Notes: generated by a model not told the origin, from the letters alone. 41,852 bases of DNA from Acidimicrobiia bacterium (GCA_023265025.1 JAHFUP010000040.1:1-41852), one strand, 5' to 3'; shown: positions 18,451 through 27,133, counted from the stretch's first letter. Numbers and translations are program-made.

Positions 18451-19116
18451 ATGGCCACGGCGAGCGGCGCACGGAGAAGAGCCACTGCGCCGCTTCTCCT
18501 CGCCGTCTTCCTCGCCGCATGTTCTGTCGCGCCATCAAGCCCTGATGCCGGCGAACGACACGGCACCGCTAGCACCACCCCACCAGCGAGTGGCCCAGCT
18601 CATTTGGACATCACGATGCTTCGATGCGGCGATGTCATCGCAACCGCCGATTCGCCTTCCCCGGGGCACTCGGTCGTGCTCGGCGAGGTGGCCCTGCCCA
18701 CTGAGACCGCTCTCCAGGCGAACCCGAGTGCGCAAGCGGACCTCGGCGGCCAGCTCTTCGCCAAGGACGGATTGTTGATCCAGCCTGGTGCATCGGTCGA
18801 GCTCATCGTTCCTGATGGCGTGCACGGCCAGGCCAGTATCGGATGGGGAAGTCCGCCTATCCGAACGCGGCATCTGGTGATCGAAGGATGCCGCAGCACG
18901 ACGACTACCAGCTGGCTCGTATACGCCGGCGGCTACTGGGTTGCCGAACCCACGTGTCTTCCGCTCGTCGTGAAGGCGGGCGGAGCGAGCGGACAGGTCT
19001 CGATCGGAGTCGGCACACCATGCCCAGGCCAAGCGCCGCCGTCTCCGCCCACTATGTCGGGAAGTCCCTCCGGAGGCTCCTTGGCCCCGGCGTCGAAGGG
19101 CGCAGGTCCGGCGTAG
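18451..19116 (+). CDS. Lipoprotein of unknown function upstream of the sigma/zinc-finger gene
   Basis: MATASGARRRATAPLLLAVF ends in a LAAC lipobox, so the protein is probably exported and lipid-anchored. After a Ser/Thr/Pro-rich linker the ~170-residue domain has regular beta-type patches (SVVLGEVALPTETALQAN, SVELIVPDGVHGQASIGWG, SWLVYAGGYWV). Two late cysteines (EPTCLPLVV, GTPCPGQ) may form a disulphide. The C-terminus is Pro/Ser/Gly-rich. I do not recognise the family. It reads toward the sigma-like gene 180 bases downstream and could be its membrane-side partner, but nothing in the sequence proves this. Confidence 0.7.
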   Translation: MATASGARRRATAPLLLAVFLAACSVAPSSPDAGERHGTASTTPPASGPAHLDITMLRCGDVIATADSPSPGHSVVLGEVALPTETALQANPSAQADLGGQLFAKDGLLIQPGASVELIVPDGVHGQASIGWGSPPIRTRHLVIEGCRSTTTTSWLVYAGGYWVAEPTCLPLVVKAGGASGQVSIGVGTPCPGQAPPSPPTMSGSPSGGSLAPASKGAGPA

Positions 19117-19299
19117 CGGCCTGTCGCCGTCGCGTCAAGGCAAACTTGTCACCTTCTTGACATCCGTCGGCGTCAAGCAGAACCTGAAAGGGTGTTCGGC
19201 GCGGACCTCGATGACGCTCGAGCCACCGCTCCGCAGCGGCTCTCGACGGATGCTGCCCAGCATTACCGCCCTGCGGCGAAACGGAGGCACTGAAGGGAC

Positions 19300-20157
19300 G
19301 TGGACAACGTGTCGGAAAACCTCTTCCAGGACTATCTCGCCGATATCGAGCAGTACCCAACCCTCAGCAGAGATGACGAGGCTCGCTTGGGGAGGGCGAT
19401 CGAGGCGTCGAAGGAAGCCCGCTTGGAAATGGAGAGTGCGGGCGTGGTCCTTCCCGACGAGCACCTGAGCCGGCTCCGCGTGATCACACGAGACGGGGTT
19501 CTAGCCAACCGCACCCTTGTCCAGTCGAACCTCCGGCTGGTCGTCGAGATCGCGGAAGAGTACCGAGCTTCGGAGCTGCCCATCCTCGACCTCGTGCAGG
19601 AAGGCAACCTCGGTCTTATGCATGCGGTCGAGAGGTTCGACTGGCGCAGGGGCTTCAGGTTCTCGACCTATGCCAGCTGGTGGGTGCGCCAGGCCATACG
19701 CCGTGGCATCGCCAACTCGGTGCGCTCCGTCGACCCCGAGCACACCAATGGGGAATCGAGGCCGGAACGCTCTCGGGGCGAGGACAGCGACGAGGCTGGG
19801 AAGAGCACCGGAGGTGGAACGACGGGGGAGCCGACAGCTCGCGGGCGAGCCCATCTGGAGTGCACCTTCTGCGGCCGCACCCAAGGCGATGGTTTCAAGC
19901 TGATCGCCGGTGCCGGCGTGTACATCTGCGACCTCTGCATCGCCCTCAGTGACGACGTCCTCACCACCGGCGAGGAGCGGACGAGGGACCGCATCCAGCT
20001 GGTTCCGGTCGGCCCAGGTGAGGCCGAGACGAAATGCAGCTTCTGCGGGAAGAGGCGTGCCCATGTCGGTGGGCTCGTTTCTGGAACGGCGGTCCAGATC
20101 TGTAACGAGTGCGTCGACTTGTCCAAGGAAATCCTTTACGAGGAACGCGGGACCTGA
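19300..20157 (+). CDS. Sigma-70 region 1.2-2 fused to two ClpX-type C4 zinc fingers
   Basis: Residues ~5-45 match sigma region 1.2 (DYLADIEQYPTLSRDDEARL). Residues ~75-140 match regions 2.1-2.4: NLRLVVEIAEEY, LDLVQEGNLGLMHAVERFDW, GFRFSTYASWWVRQAIRRGI. The protein then leaves the sigma family: regions 3 and 4 are absent. After a ~40-residue Gly/Ser/Glu linker come two zinc-binding modules of the ClpX N-terminal type. Module 1 has C188, C191, C210, C213 (CTFCG...VYICDLC). Module 2 has C246, C249, C268, C271 (CSFCGKR...VQICNEC). The frame is continuous. The start is GTG 19300, or GTG 19309, which is better spaced from AAGGGA. It could bind core RNA polymerase and -10 DNA while the fingers dimerise or bind a partner. 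The architecture is clear; the function is unknown. Confidence 0.88.
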   Translation: MDNVSENLFQDYLADIEQYPTLSRDDEARLGRAIEASKEARLEMESAGVVLPDEHLSRLRVITRDGVLANRTLVQSNLRLVVEIAEEYRASELPILDLVQEGNLGLMHAVERFDWRRGFRFSTYASWWVRQAIRRGIANSVRSVDPEHTNGESRPERSRGEDSDEAGKSTGGGTTGEPTARGRAHLECTFCGRTQGDGFKLIAGAGVYICDLCIALSDDVLTTGEERTRDRIQLVPVGPGEAETKCSFCGKRRAHVGGLVSGTAVQICNECVDLSKEILYEERGT

Positions 20158-20174
20158 GCCGCACGCTCCTATCT

Positions 20175-20193
20175 CCGGTCGGTGATCGACCGG
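20175..20193. terminator. Hairpin between convergent genes
   Basis: CCGGTCG and CGACCGG pair around GTGAT in the 39-bp gap between the sigma-like gene and the recombinase gene. It could act in both directions. There is no long T run. Confidence 0.4.
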
Positions 20194-20196
20194 GCC

Positions 20197-22232
20197 TCAA
20201 ATTCTCCCCCTTGTGGCTCCGAGTTCGATATGAGAGGAGGCCGAGCTGGGTACTCGTTGCATGGTCGTGAGCTTCTGGTGCGCTGCGCCGAGGCTCGCCT
20301 CGAGTCCTTCCACCTCGCCGAGCCATCCTCGGTCGCGGGCCTCCGCCAACCGGGCCTCGAGGTTCTCAATGATCTCGGCGAGCCGGCCGACCTGCTTGGG
20401 ATCCGGGCGAAGCATCGGACACCGAATGCAAGCGTGCTCATGCTGGCAGGGGGTGCCGTAAGCCCGACCGCAGATGCCGAGCTCGACCTTGCGCCGTTCG
20501 AAGTGGCCCAGGAACTCCTCCCACTCGGCGTCGGTCGGCTCCCGATACTCCTCGCTGGGACGCATCCCGCGCCGGCGTGCGATGAAGGCCCGATGGTGGT
20601 CGATGACGTCCTGGTCGTACACGGCCACGTAGGCCTGGGTCGTGGCCAGGCTCTGGTGGCCGAGGAGTTTCGCCGCGATGTGCACCGGAAGCCCGGTCGC
20701 CACAGCCTCGGTGGCGAAGATGCGCCGGAAGTCGTGCGGGGTGAACCGCTGCGCCCCACCGCTCGCGTCGGTCAGCCCCGCCGCTGCCGCTGTGCGGTCC
20801 AGCAGCAGCTTGACTCTGTGCGGCGTGAGGATGTGATTGGCGAGGCCCCACGGCCGCTGGAACAGGAACGGCAGTGGCGGGCTGTGAAGGCGTTCGGCCC
20901 CGTCGTAACGGGTGACGAGCGGCAGCCGCTCGGCGCCGTTGCGGACCCGGGAGATGATCAGCGTAAGGACCTCGGCCAGCTCCGGGCTGACCACCAGCAG
21001 GCGCTCCCGGTCGGTCTTGGACGGGGTGACTTGCAGCAGCGGGATCACCTCCCCCGGTCGTGGGTAGGGCGTACGCGACGAAGCTGCGGTGGGTGAGCTC
21101 GAGCATCTCCTCGATGCGCACGCCGGAATGGCGGAGCACCTCGACGATCGCCCAGGCCCAGAAGGCGTTCTCCTCTTCCAGCGTGAGGTTCCGTCGGGTG
21201 GCTTCGCGGCGCTGCGGCGTAAATGAGCCCCGGGCGTCCGGTTCCTCCCCGGGCGGGATCGGTGACGAGGCACAGGCGCCGCAGGTCTTCTCCATCGGCG
21301 GTGAACTTCTCGCCCGGCGCAGTCGCGAGGGCGGCGGCGAGGACGGCGCCGGTGTGGCGACGCTGGTTGTCGGCGGCCGTCACCAGAGCAGGCAGCAGTG
21401 GCGCCAGCTCCCGGATCCGCTGGTGCATGCGAGCGGTGGCCCGCTTGCGCTGCTTGTTCTGTCCGAGGAAGTCGCGTCCGGTGATGGGGCTGGGTGCCGC
21501 CCAGACTGCCCATCGCTCCGGCTCCTCCAGGGCCCAGGCGGCCAGATCGGCGTAGAACGCCCGGACGGCCATGAAGACCGTGTTGGGGTCCTCCCGCAGT
21601 TCCCCGACACCGTGGGTGCCGTAGCGGACGACGCGCAGTCGCTCCTTCCACCGGCGCACGACCTCATCGGACAAATGCAGGGAGTCGATCCCGGGCTCGT
21701 GCAGCTCCAGGTCCCGCCAGAACAGCAACACCAACTTGGAGGCGAGCTGGCGCAGGGAGGTGTAGTCCATGGCTGGCTGGCGCTCCCGCAGGTACTCGAC
21801 CAGAAGGTCCCTGACCGGCCGGCATTCCACGTCGTAGCCGTCGACCAGCTCTTCGACCCTCAGCTGGCCGCGTCGTGAGGCGGCCCAGATGGTGGGCGGG
21901 CTGTCGGCGGTCAGCAACCCGGCTTGGCGCAGCAGCAAATACCAGTGGCTGTGCTGGCGGGAGGCGTAGCCGACCTGGGCCCGGTAGGCCTCGATGCAAT
22001 CGTCGACGGTGACGTCGGCCAGCCGGCCTCCATTGTGCATGAGGATGCGGGTGAGCTGGTTGAAGGCGAAGCTGCGATCGGTGGTCGTGAAGCGGGCGGT
22101 TCCGTCGCAGATGCCAGCGATGGTGGCGAAGCCCCCGGGATCATGCATGGCACGGAAGCGCCTGAGCACCATGGCCGAGCGCAGTCGGTAGAGGATGCGG
22201 TACGACGGCCTGAGTGCCAGCAGCACGATCAT
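20197..22232 (-). CDS. Large tyrosine recombinase (Tn554 TnpB-like), two frameshifts
   Basis: The catalytic residues of a tyrosine recombinase are visible: Arg in RHSGVRIEEMLELTH, HxxR in FTPHDFRRIFATEA, and LLGHQSLATTQAYVAVYDQD with the Tyr. A C-terminal Cys/His cluster (CQHEHACIRCPML) and a helical tail (RLAEIIENLEARLAEARDRG) follow, as in TnpB-type transposases. The frame breaks twice, near 21250 and near 21050-21056. Each break is repaired by removing one G from a minus-strand G run (CGGGGAGG and ACCGGGGGAGG). The corrected protein is ~677 residues. The ATG overlaps the upstream gene stop (ATGA). It probably moves the 17.7-23.9 kb insertion, if functional. Confidence 0.82.
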
Positions 22233-22675
22233 CCGCCCAGCGCTCCCGTGAGCTGGGCCCGCCCGTCGAGGCCTTCAAGTAGTCCTGGGATGCGAACCTC
22301 ATCTGCCCATTCCGGGCCACGCGCGTCAGCTCCGGAGGCGAGCCAGCGCTGCTGCCAAGTAGCTCCGGGAAACGTCTCCAGCCAGTCGAGGAGGACCCTG
22401 ACGCCGACGACGCGACGGTGGAGCTTCTCTCCTCTTGCTGCTGCTTCGAGCGTCCTGGTACGGACCAGGATCTCGTCGCGGTCCACCGCCGTCTCTGCCC
22501 ACGTGGCCGGGCGCTCGATCCTCGGCGTCTCCAGATTGGGCGTCCGGAAGTCATGGGACGACGAGGGGGGGATCGGATGGCTGGTCGGGCGTTGGCCCCG
22601 CACCCGCTGGCGGGGGCCGGGCACGGTGTCGGCATAGACGTCGATGACGCCGGCGGGGGCAGCCTCAGTCGACAC
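22229..22675 (-). CDS. Protein between the two recombinase genes, possibly the N-terminal part of the TnpB-like protein
   Basis: The ~148-residue product starts at GTG 22675, overlapping the end of the TnpA-like gene, and ends in an ATGA overlap with the TnpB-like ORF. Its C-terminal half (VGVRVLLDWLETFPGATWQQ, RWLASGADARGPEWADE) resembles, from memory, the N-terminal region of large actinobacterial recombinases. One extra G near 22233 would fuse it to the next ORF through ALGGMIVLLALRPSYRIL. It is therefore either a separate small accessory protein in a three-gene recombinase unit or the N-terminus of one ~826-residue recombinase. Confidence 0.6.
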   Translation of the reverse strand: MSTEAAPAGVIDVYADTVPGPRQRVRGQRPTSHPIPPSSSHDFRTPNLETPRIERPATWAETAVDRDEILVRTRTLEAAARGEKLHRRVVGVRVLLDWLETFPGATWQQRWLASGADARGPEWADEVRIPGLLEGLDGRAQLTGALGG

Positions 22676-23824
22676 AGGCTCCTCCTCCCAGCAGGGCTCG
22701 AAGAACCTCGGGCCGGTACGCTCCGACGGGGGGCACCCGCTGCGGCTCCGCACGATGCCGCTGATGCTCGAGCACTCTGGCCACGACTTGGTCCTCGTTC
22801 GGGCGTGTGTAGATCTCGGTGGTGGTCAGATGGGCATGGCCGAGCACCCACTGGACATCGGTGAGGGCCAGCCTCGGATCAGTGATCATCCGCTGGGCGG
22901 CGGTGTGGCGGAGCTGGTGCAGCGTCCAGTCCGTGCCCAGCCGACCGTTGGCGCGCTGGAGCGCCCGGCGCATCGCCGAGTAGGTCAACGGCCGGTAGGG
23001 CGCTCGCCTGGTGAGCCACAGCGCCGTTTGCCCGTCTGGCCGGGACTGGCGTGCCTCGTAGAGCCGCAGCCAGACGAAGGCGTCGGCCGACGCCGGGAGC
23101 CACTGCAGCCGGCGACTGCCCTTGCGGTTGACCGCGATCAGTTGGCGGCCCACGTCGACGTGGTCGACGGTGACCTCCAGCATCTCGCTGGCCCGTGCCC
23201 CCGTGCTGACGAAGAAGGCGAGGAGGGCGCGATCGCGGTCGCATCCCATCGCAGCGAACAGCTGGTCGAAGAGGTGGTCGGGCAGTCCCTTCGGTTGAGG
23301 CGGCGGCTTTCGCTGGCGAAGGGGTGCCCGCCGGTAGCGCTCGAAGGGTTGCATCGGGTTGTGATGCTCATGGGGCCGCCCGCCGTTTCGCCCGGCGGCC
23401 TGAGGCACGGGATTGACGATCGGCCGGCCCCCGCGGTCATGCGGTCGTCGTAGAAGCTGCGCAGCACGGCCATGTTGTGGTCGATCGTCCCCGGAGCGAA
23501 AGCTGTCTGAGCCGGGCCGCCGTTCGGTGGGCGCTTGGATTTGGTTCGCATCCAGAGCACGAAATCGCGGCAGTCGACCCGGCTCGCTCTATCCCATGTG
23601 ACGTCCACGGCGGCAAGGAACCGCCACCAGCGCAACAAGGCCTTGGCATAGGAGCGGGGGCTGGACGTGCTCGCCCCAGTGGCCAGGAACGACATCAGGA
23701 ACTCGGTGACGGGCAGCACCTCGGCGCCGGCCCCGTCGAGGACGCGGACGCCCACGACCGATGGGATCGTGTCCACTCGGCCGACTCTGCTGACCGTCAG
23801 CGCGCTCACATCTCTCGGATCCAC
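22665..23824 (-). CDS. Tyrosine recombinase (Tn554 TnpA-like), one frameshift
   Basis: An N-terminal SAM-like core-binding domain (PVTEFLMSFLATGASTSSPR, YAKALLRWWRFLAAVDVTW) precedes a catalytic domain. That domain has Arg in VSTGARASEMLEVT, HxxR in LHQLRHTAAQRM, and LGHAHLTTTEIYTRP with the catalytic Tyr. The frame breaks at 23428-23432. Adding one base to that C5 run joins DDRMTAGGGRPIVNPVPQAA and gives ~386 residues. The start is GTG 23824 with GAGAGGAC upstream; longer starts read into non-coding composition. It is the first gene of the recombinase unit, about 100 bases from the ardC breakpoint. Confidence 0.82.
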
Positions 23825-23923
23825 GTCGTCCTCTCGTCCCTGTACTCGACCATTGGACCATCCCAGACACCCAAAGCTGGGGATGGGCCATCGAGCCTCG
23901 GGTCCGGTCCCCACTGGTGCGGT

Positions 23924-24538
23924 CTACAGGTCGTGAGCCAGGGTCTTGGTGGCCTGGAGGTCGGCGACGTCGGCTCGGACCCGCACGGTGCGGGCGGCGA
24001 AGTCGGTGACGCCGTTGGCGCCCCGGCAGTAGCCCCGCTCGATGCTGTAGCCGGCGCCGACGACCTGGTCGGCCAGCCCGGACCACAGCCGGGCGGTGTC
24101 GTCGCCCACCAGCAGCCGTGGCCGTACGTCGGCCAGCGGGGGGCCGTCGGTCTGGGACTCGTCGAAGACGTAGGCCACCTTGAATCCGCGTAGGACCGAG
24201 GCGGGGGGTGCGTCGTCGTCGTTATTCTTCTTGTCGTTGTTGTCGGCCCCGTTGACTTCCTTGGCCCGGTGGACGCAGGGGGCCAGGATGGCGATACCCG
24301 ACTCGCCCCGACGGACGTGGCGACCGAGGGCCCGCCAGCGGCCGAAGCCCGCCACCCTGGTGGCATCGGGGCGCTGGGCGTGGATGAGGAAGATGTTGCG
24401 GGCGCTGTAGCGGTGGAACCGACTGGCGACGACGAGCATCGACTGCCAGTCGGTGCCGCTGATGAGGCCGAGGACCTCGGCTTCCAGGCGGCGGTGGAGC
24501 TGGCCGAGCTTGTCGGTCCTGGTGGTGGTAGGGGTCAT
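23924..24538 (-). pseudogene. ardC: N-terminal part of ArdC-type antirestriction protein, truncated by insertion
   Basis: ArdC proteins protect incoming single-stranded plasmid DNA from host restriction. The 204-residue remnant has the ArdC N-terminal domain (WQSMLVVASRFHRYSARNIF, FGRWRALGRHVRRGESGIAI), an Asn/Asp-rich linker, and the start of the metallopeptidase domain (YCRGANGVTDFAARTVRVRA). It ends KTLAHDL and a stop, just where HxxxH should continue. A strong AGGAGG precedes the ATG. The missing C-terminal end is found twice, at 17440 and 14096. It is ~95 bases downstream of the gene at 24633-25082. The truncated protein may still bind ssDNA. Confidence 0.85.
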
Positions 24539-24597
24539 TGGGAATTGCCTCCTCGTGTCGGGGCGACCCGTGGGTGTTTCGGGCGCACACGACGAAA

Positions 24598-24617
24598 GGG
24601 CCGGCCGGAGCCGACCC
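24598..24617 (-). terminator. GC-rich hairpin between the 149-residue gene and ardC
   Basis: GGGTCGGC and GCCGGCCC (minus strand) pair around TCCG and are followed by TTTC. The hairpin is almost identical to the one at 28767-28786. Confidence 0.6.
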
Positions 24618-24632
24618 CTTCCTCGCCGAGGA

Positions 24633-25082
24633 TCACGCCGTAGTGGCGACCGTCGTGGCGTCTTCGCCTCGCTGGCGCTGTTCGTAGCCCTTCACGACCC
24701 GGGCCAGGCTGGGGCTGAGCCTGGAGGACTGGCGAGTGCTCAGCGGTGGGATGCGCCGGTGGATGGCGTAGGTGGAGTCGTCGGTGAACACGGCCAGGCC
24801 GAAGGCGGCGATGCGGCGCAGGGTGCGGGCGATGGTGGAGTGGGCCCCGGTGCCGGCGCCCAGGCCGAGTGACCCGGCCAGCTCGGCCACGTCGAGGCGG
24901 TAGCCGTCGGGGTGGTGCTCCAGGGTGCCGGCGATGCGGCGGTAGGCCAGGACCGAGGCCGGGCCGAGAACCGGCGTCCAGGCCAGCTCGGTGTAGATGC
25001 TCTGGGGTGCGAAGCCGAGGCGGTCGATGACCGGGTCGGGCCAGGCGATGACGTGCAGGTGGGTGGGAAGGGTCCGTTCCAT
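24633..25082 (-). CDS. Hypothetical mobile-element protein, probable winged-helix type
   Basis: The 149-residue product starts at ATG with AGGAGG upstream. The central part (SVLAYRRIAGTLEHHPDGYR, LDVAELAGSLGLGAGTGAHS, TIARTLRRIAAFGLAVF) has the helix-turn-helix-wing rhythm seen in plasmid-type regulatory or replication-linked proteins. An aromatic N-terminal stretch names the pattern HLHVIAWPDPVIDRLGF. I do not recognise a named family. It lies between leader element copy 2 and a hairpin that separates it from ardC. Its place next to ardC suggests a role in plasmid or ICE maintenance. Confidence 0.65.
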   Translation of the reverse strand: MERTLPTHLHVIAWPDPVIDRLGFAPQSIYTELAWTPVLGPASVLAYRRIAGTLEHHPDGYRLDVAELAGSLGLGAGTGAHSTIARTLRRIAAFGLAVFTDDSTYAIHRRIPPLSTRQSSRLSPSLARVVKGYEQRQRGEDATTVATTA

Positions 25083-25094
25083 GGGGGCTGCCTC

Positions 25095-25460
25095 CTGGGG
25101 CCGCATGTCCCGCGAGCGCTTCTCGGGGATGCCCCCGATCCAGCGACCCCGGGGCCAACGTCAAGGCCGAAGAGCGCAGCGCCCGCAGCGAAGTCGAGGC
25201 GGGGGGTGCGGGGGCGCCAGCCCCCGGGGAGATGAGAACGCGCCCCGCAGGGGCGTCAGGCCTCGACTGCAGCGAGGGTGCGCAGCGTGCCTTGACGTAG
25301 TGACTGCGTCCCCCTGGTGTCGTCCGCCGATGACGGTGGCCCCGGGGTGGCTACGAGCAGGGCCTACCTCTCGCGCCCGCCGGCCCGTCAGGGCCGAATC
25401 GCGGGCGCAGCAAGCACAGCCCTGCGAGCTGGGAGACCCCGAAAGATCAACCTTGTGGAT
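25095..25460 (-). repeat. Structured leader element, family A copy 2
   Basis: The core spans 25160-25296 with outer GTCAAGGC/GCCTTGAC and inner AGTCGAGGC/GCCTCGACT. It has the hairpins GGGGGC-GCCA-GCCCCC and CGCCCC-GCA-GGGGCG. The distal part has CCG-ATGA-CGG and the strong stem GCGCCCGC/GCGGGCGC enclosing GGCCC-GTCA-GGGCC. A GCGAG/CTCG hairpin lies just before the ribosome binding site of the gene at 25082. Confidence 0.8.
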
Positions 25461-25541
25461 CGGGCTTGGGGCCGGCGGGGCCGGCGTGGGGCCGGCGGGC
25501 CGGCGGGGCTGACGGTGGCAGGGTCGGAGCGGAGGACGGCC

Positions 25542-25886
25542 TCAGGTGCGCGGACGCCGGACCGCCGGGCGCTCGGGCGTCGAGCCACCGGTCGTCGGCG
25601 CCGACGAATCGCGCCGGGCCGAGGTCTGGATCCGGGGACCGTAACGGCGGTCGGGGGTGCCGGATCTGGTTACGGGCGCAACTGGCGCCGTGTGCCGACT
25701 GCGCGCGTACGGGTTGAGGTGCGCCAGTTCGCCGGGAAGGATCCGGCAGCGTTCAAGGCAGGTCTCAAGATCCTCCCGGCGGATGCGGACCGGAAACCGC
25801 AGGGCCGGGAGCTGCCCGTCCCGGACCATCCGGTAGATCGTGTTCGGGTGGAAGTTGAGGTAGCGGGCCGCCGCCTCGACGTCCAT
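25542..25886 (-). CDS. Excisionase-like (MerR-fold, HTH_17) DNA-binding protein
   Basis: I start at ATG 25886 (MDVEAAARYLNFHPNTIYRM), preceded by GGAGTGG; upstream codons look non-coding. The winged-helix motif is followed by LPALRFPVRIRREDLETCLE and a basic, low-complexity tail to ~114 residues. It is a paralogue of the protein at 6778-7056. Such proteins direct excision by tyrosine recombinases or repress element genes. It is upstream of the leader/149-residue gene/ardC series, so it may serve the same integrated element. The tail is arginine/proline-rich and could be partly spurious. Confidence 0.72.
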   Translation of the reverse strand: MDVEAAARYLNFHPNTIYRMVRDGQLPALRFPVRIRREDLETCLERCRILPGELAHLNPYARSRHTAPVAPVTRSGTPDRRYGPRIQTSARRDSSAPTTGGSTPERPAVRRPRT

Positions 25887-25903
25887 CCACTCCCCCTCCC
25901 CCG

Positions 25904-26550
25904 TCACGGGCCCGGATCGTATCGAGAGCTCGGATGAGGGAGAGGCTGAACACGAACTCGCCCCCAGAACACCCCGGTGCGGGCGCTCCGCGACGACCAC
26001 CGGGCCACTTCTAGGAAGGGGGGGATTCGAGCCCGTTTCCAGACCGGCAGCCCGGCGGGCAGGTCGACCTCGGGGATCACGGCCAGGTCGTCGGGGGCCA
26101 GGTCCGGGCCGTAGAGCTTGAGGGGCCGGGCCGCGTCGGGGTGGGCGATGGCGGCATGGAGGACGGGGAGCGCCTGGTTCCAGTTGGCCACCGCAATTTG
26201 GTTACGGCCGCCGTCTTCGTCGTGGTGCCCGACGCCGAGGCGGACCCGGGGTAGGTGGGGTGGGTGATCGAGGGTGGGATGACGACGTCGCCCCGGCCGG
26301 TGTGGCCAGCCGGCAGTGGCGCCCAGGCCGCGCCTAGGCCAGCCCCGGGCTGGCGGCGACGGGGCCGGAGCTGGCGGTGTTCGACGCGGGGAGCCCCGTT
26401 TGGCCCTTGGCCCTCGACGAGCTGGCGCCGCTCACCGTCGTTGCCGATGAGGATTTCCCACCTGGCCTTGCTGCGGTGGGAACGTGCCTGCGGGGCTGGC
26501 GGTGGGCGTGGCGCCGCTGTACCGGTAGCACCTTTCGCCCGTTCGTCACT
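25904..26550 (-). pseudogene. Remnant of an unknown gene, several frame breaks
   Basis: Part of the minus strand (26191-25904) reads VANWNQALPVLHAAIAHPDA, then KLYGPDLAPDDLAVIPEVDL, which looks like real protein. In a different frame further upstream, ARWEILIGNDGERRQLVEGQ is also protein-like. No single frame joins them, so the gene is broken or heavily mis-sequenced. I recognise no family. Confidence 0.4.
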
Positions 26551-26607
26551 TGCGTGGGGGAGGCGGCCGCCCGGGGGGGAGGGCGACCGCCTCGTCGCCG
26601 GCCGGCG

Positions 26608-26988
26608 CTACACCGGCTCGCCGAAGTCGTCGTCGCCGGGGGCCGGCGTGGGCCGGGCAGCTACGGCGGACATGGCCGGCTTGGCCAGGAACTCGACGTG
26701 GTTGGCGATGACCTCGTGCTTGGAGTGGGTGGTGCCGTCCTCGGTCTGCCACTGGCGGTAGCTGAGGCGCCCGCTGACGCCGAGCTGGCGCCCCTTGCCC
26801 ACGTGCTCGCCGATGGCCTCGGCCTGGGCGCCGAAGGTGATCACGTCGACGAACACCGCCGGCTGGTCCTTGCCGTCGCGGGGCGGGGTGTTGACGGCCA
26901 GCCTGAAGCTGCACACCGGGGTGCCGCCGGCGGAGAAACGGAGCTCGGGCTCTGCGGTCGTGCGGCCGATGAGGGTGATGGTGTTCAT
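26608..26988 (-). CDS. ssb: Single-stranded DNA-binding protein
   Basis: The 126-residue protein is a single OB-fold SSB. It begins MNTITLIGRTTAEPELRFSA with the expected GTPVCSFRLAVNT strand and continues FVDVITFGAQAEAIGEHV, then GVSGRLSYRQWQTEDG. The C-terminus is short and acidic (PGDDDFGEPV) and lacks the usual DDDIPF ending, so partner binding may differ. It starts at ATG with AGGAGG. A plasmid-type SSB in this context fits conjugative transfer or plasmid replication, alongside ArdC. Upstream lies the family B leader element. Confidence 0.92.
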   Translation of the reverse strand: MNTITLIGRTTAEPELRFSAGGTPVCSFRLAVNTPPRDGKDQPAVFVDVITFGAQAEAIGEHVGKGRQLGVSGRLSYRQWQTEDGTTHSKHEVIANHVEFLAKPAMSAVAARPTPAPGDDDFGEPV

Positions 26989-27030
26989 GGTGTCCTCCTG
27001 GTGTCGGGTTGGGTTCCTGGCGATCGGCCC

Positions 27031-27133
27031 GGCACGGCATCGGGGGGGGAGGGCAAGGGTCTGCCGCAGGCCTGGGAGTAGCGCAGCGCAGCGGAGCCAC
27101 GGACCAGCCCTTGCGCTCGCCCCGAGCCGTGCC
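27031..27133 (-). repeat. Structured leader element, family B copy 1
   Basis: An outer stem pairs GGCACGGC with GCCGTGCC. Inside it GCAAGGG (27053-27059) pairs with CCCTTGC (27108-27114) around a shared internal motif with GCGCAGCG and GCGGAG. It lies upstream of the ssb ribosome binding site. The copy at 29985-30088 keeps the pairing with different bases. Confidence 0.65.

Larger units (their letters stand above)
17698..23935. mobile_element. Insertion of about 6.2 kb carrying two tyrosine recombinases, disrupting ardC
   Basis: The stretch lies between the ardC C-terminal piece and the ardC N-terminal piece. The breakpoint is within the codons for the HDLAH motif. It carries two lipoprotein genes, the sigma/zinc-finger fusion and a recombinase pair with the Tn554-like TnpA/TnpB gene order. 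I see no long terminal inverted repeats, which fits tyrosine-recombinase elements. Exact ends are uncertain by some bases. Confidence 0.65.

Noticed and set aside
17698-23935. Terminal inverted repeats of a DDE-type transposon
   Set aside because: I compared both borders by eye and found no inverted match. The enzymes are tyrosine recombinases, for which such repeats are not expected.
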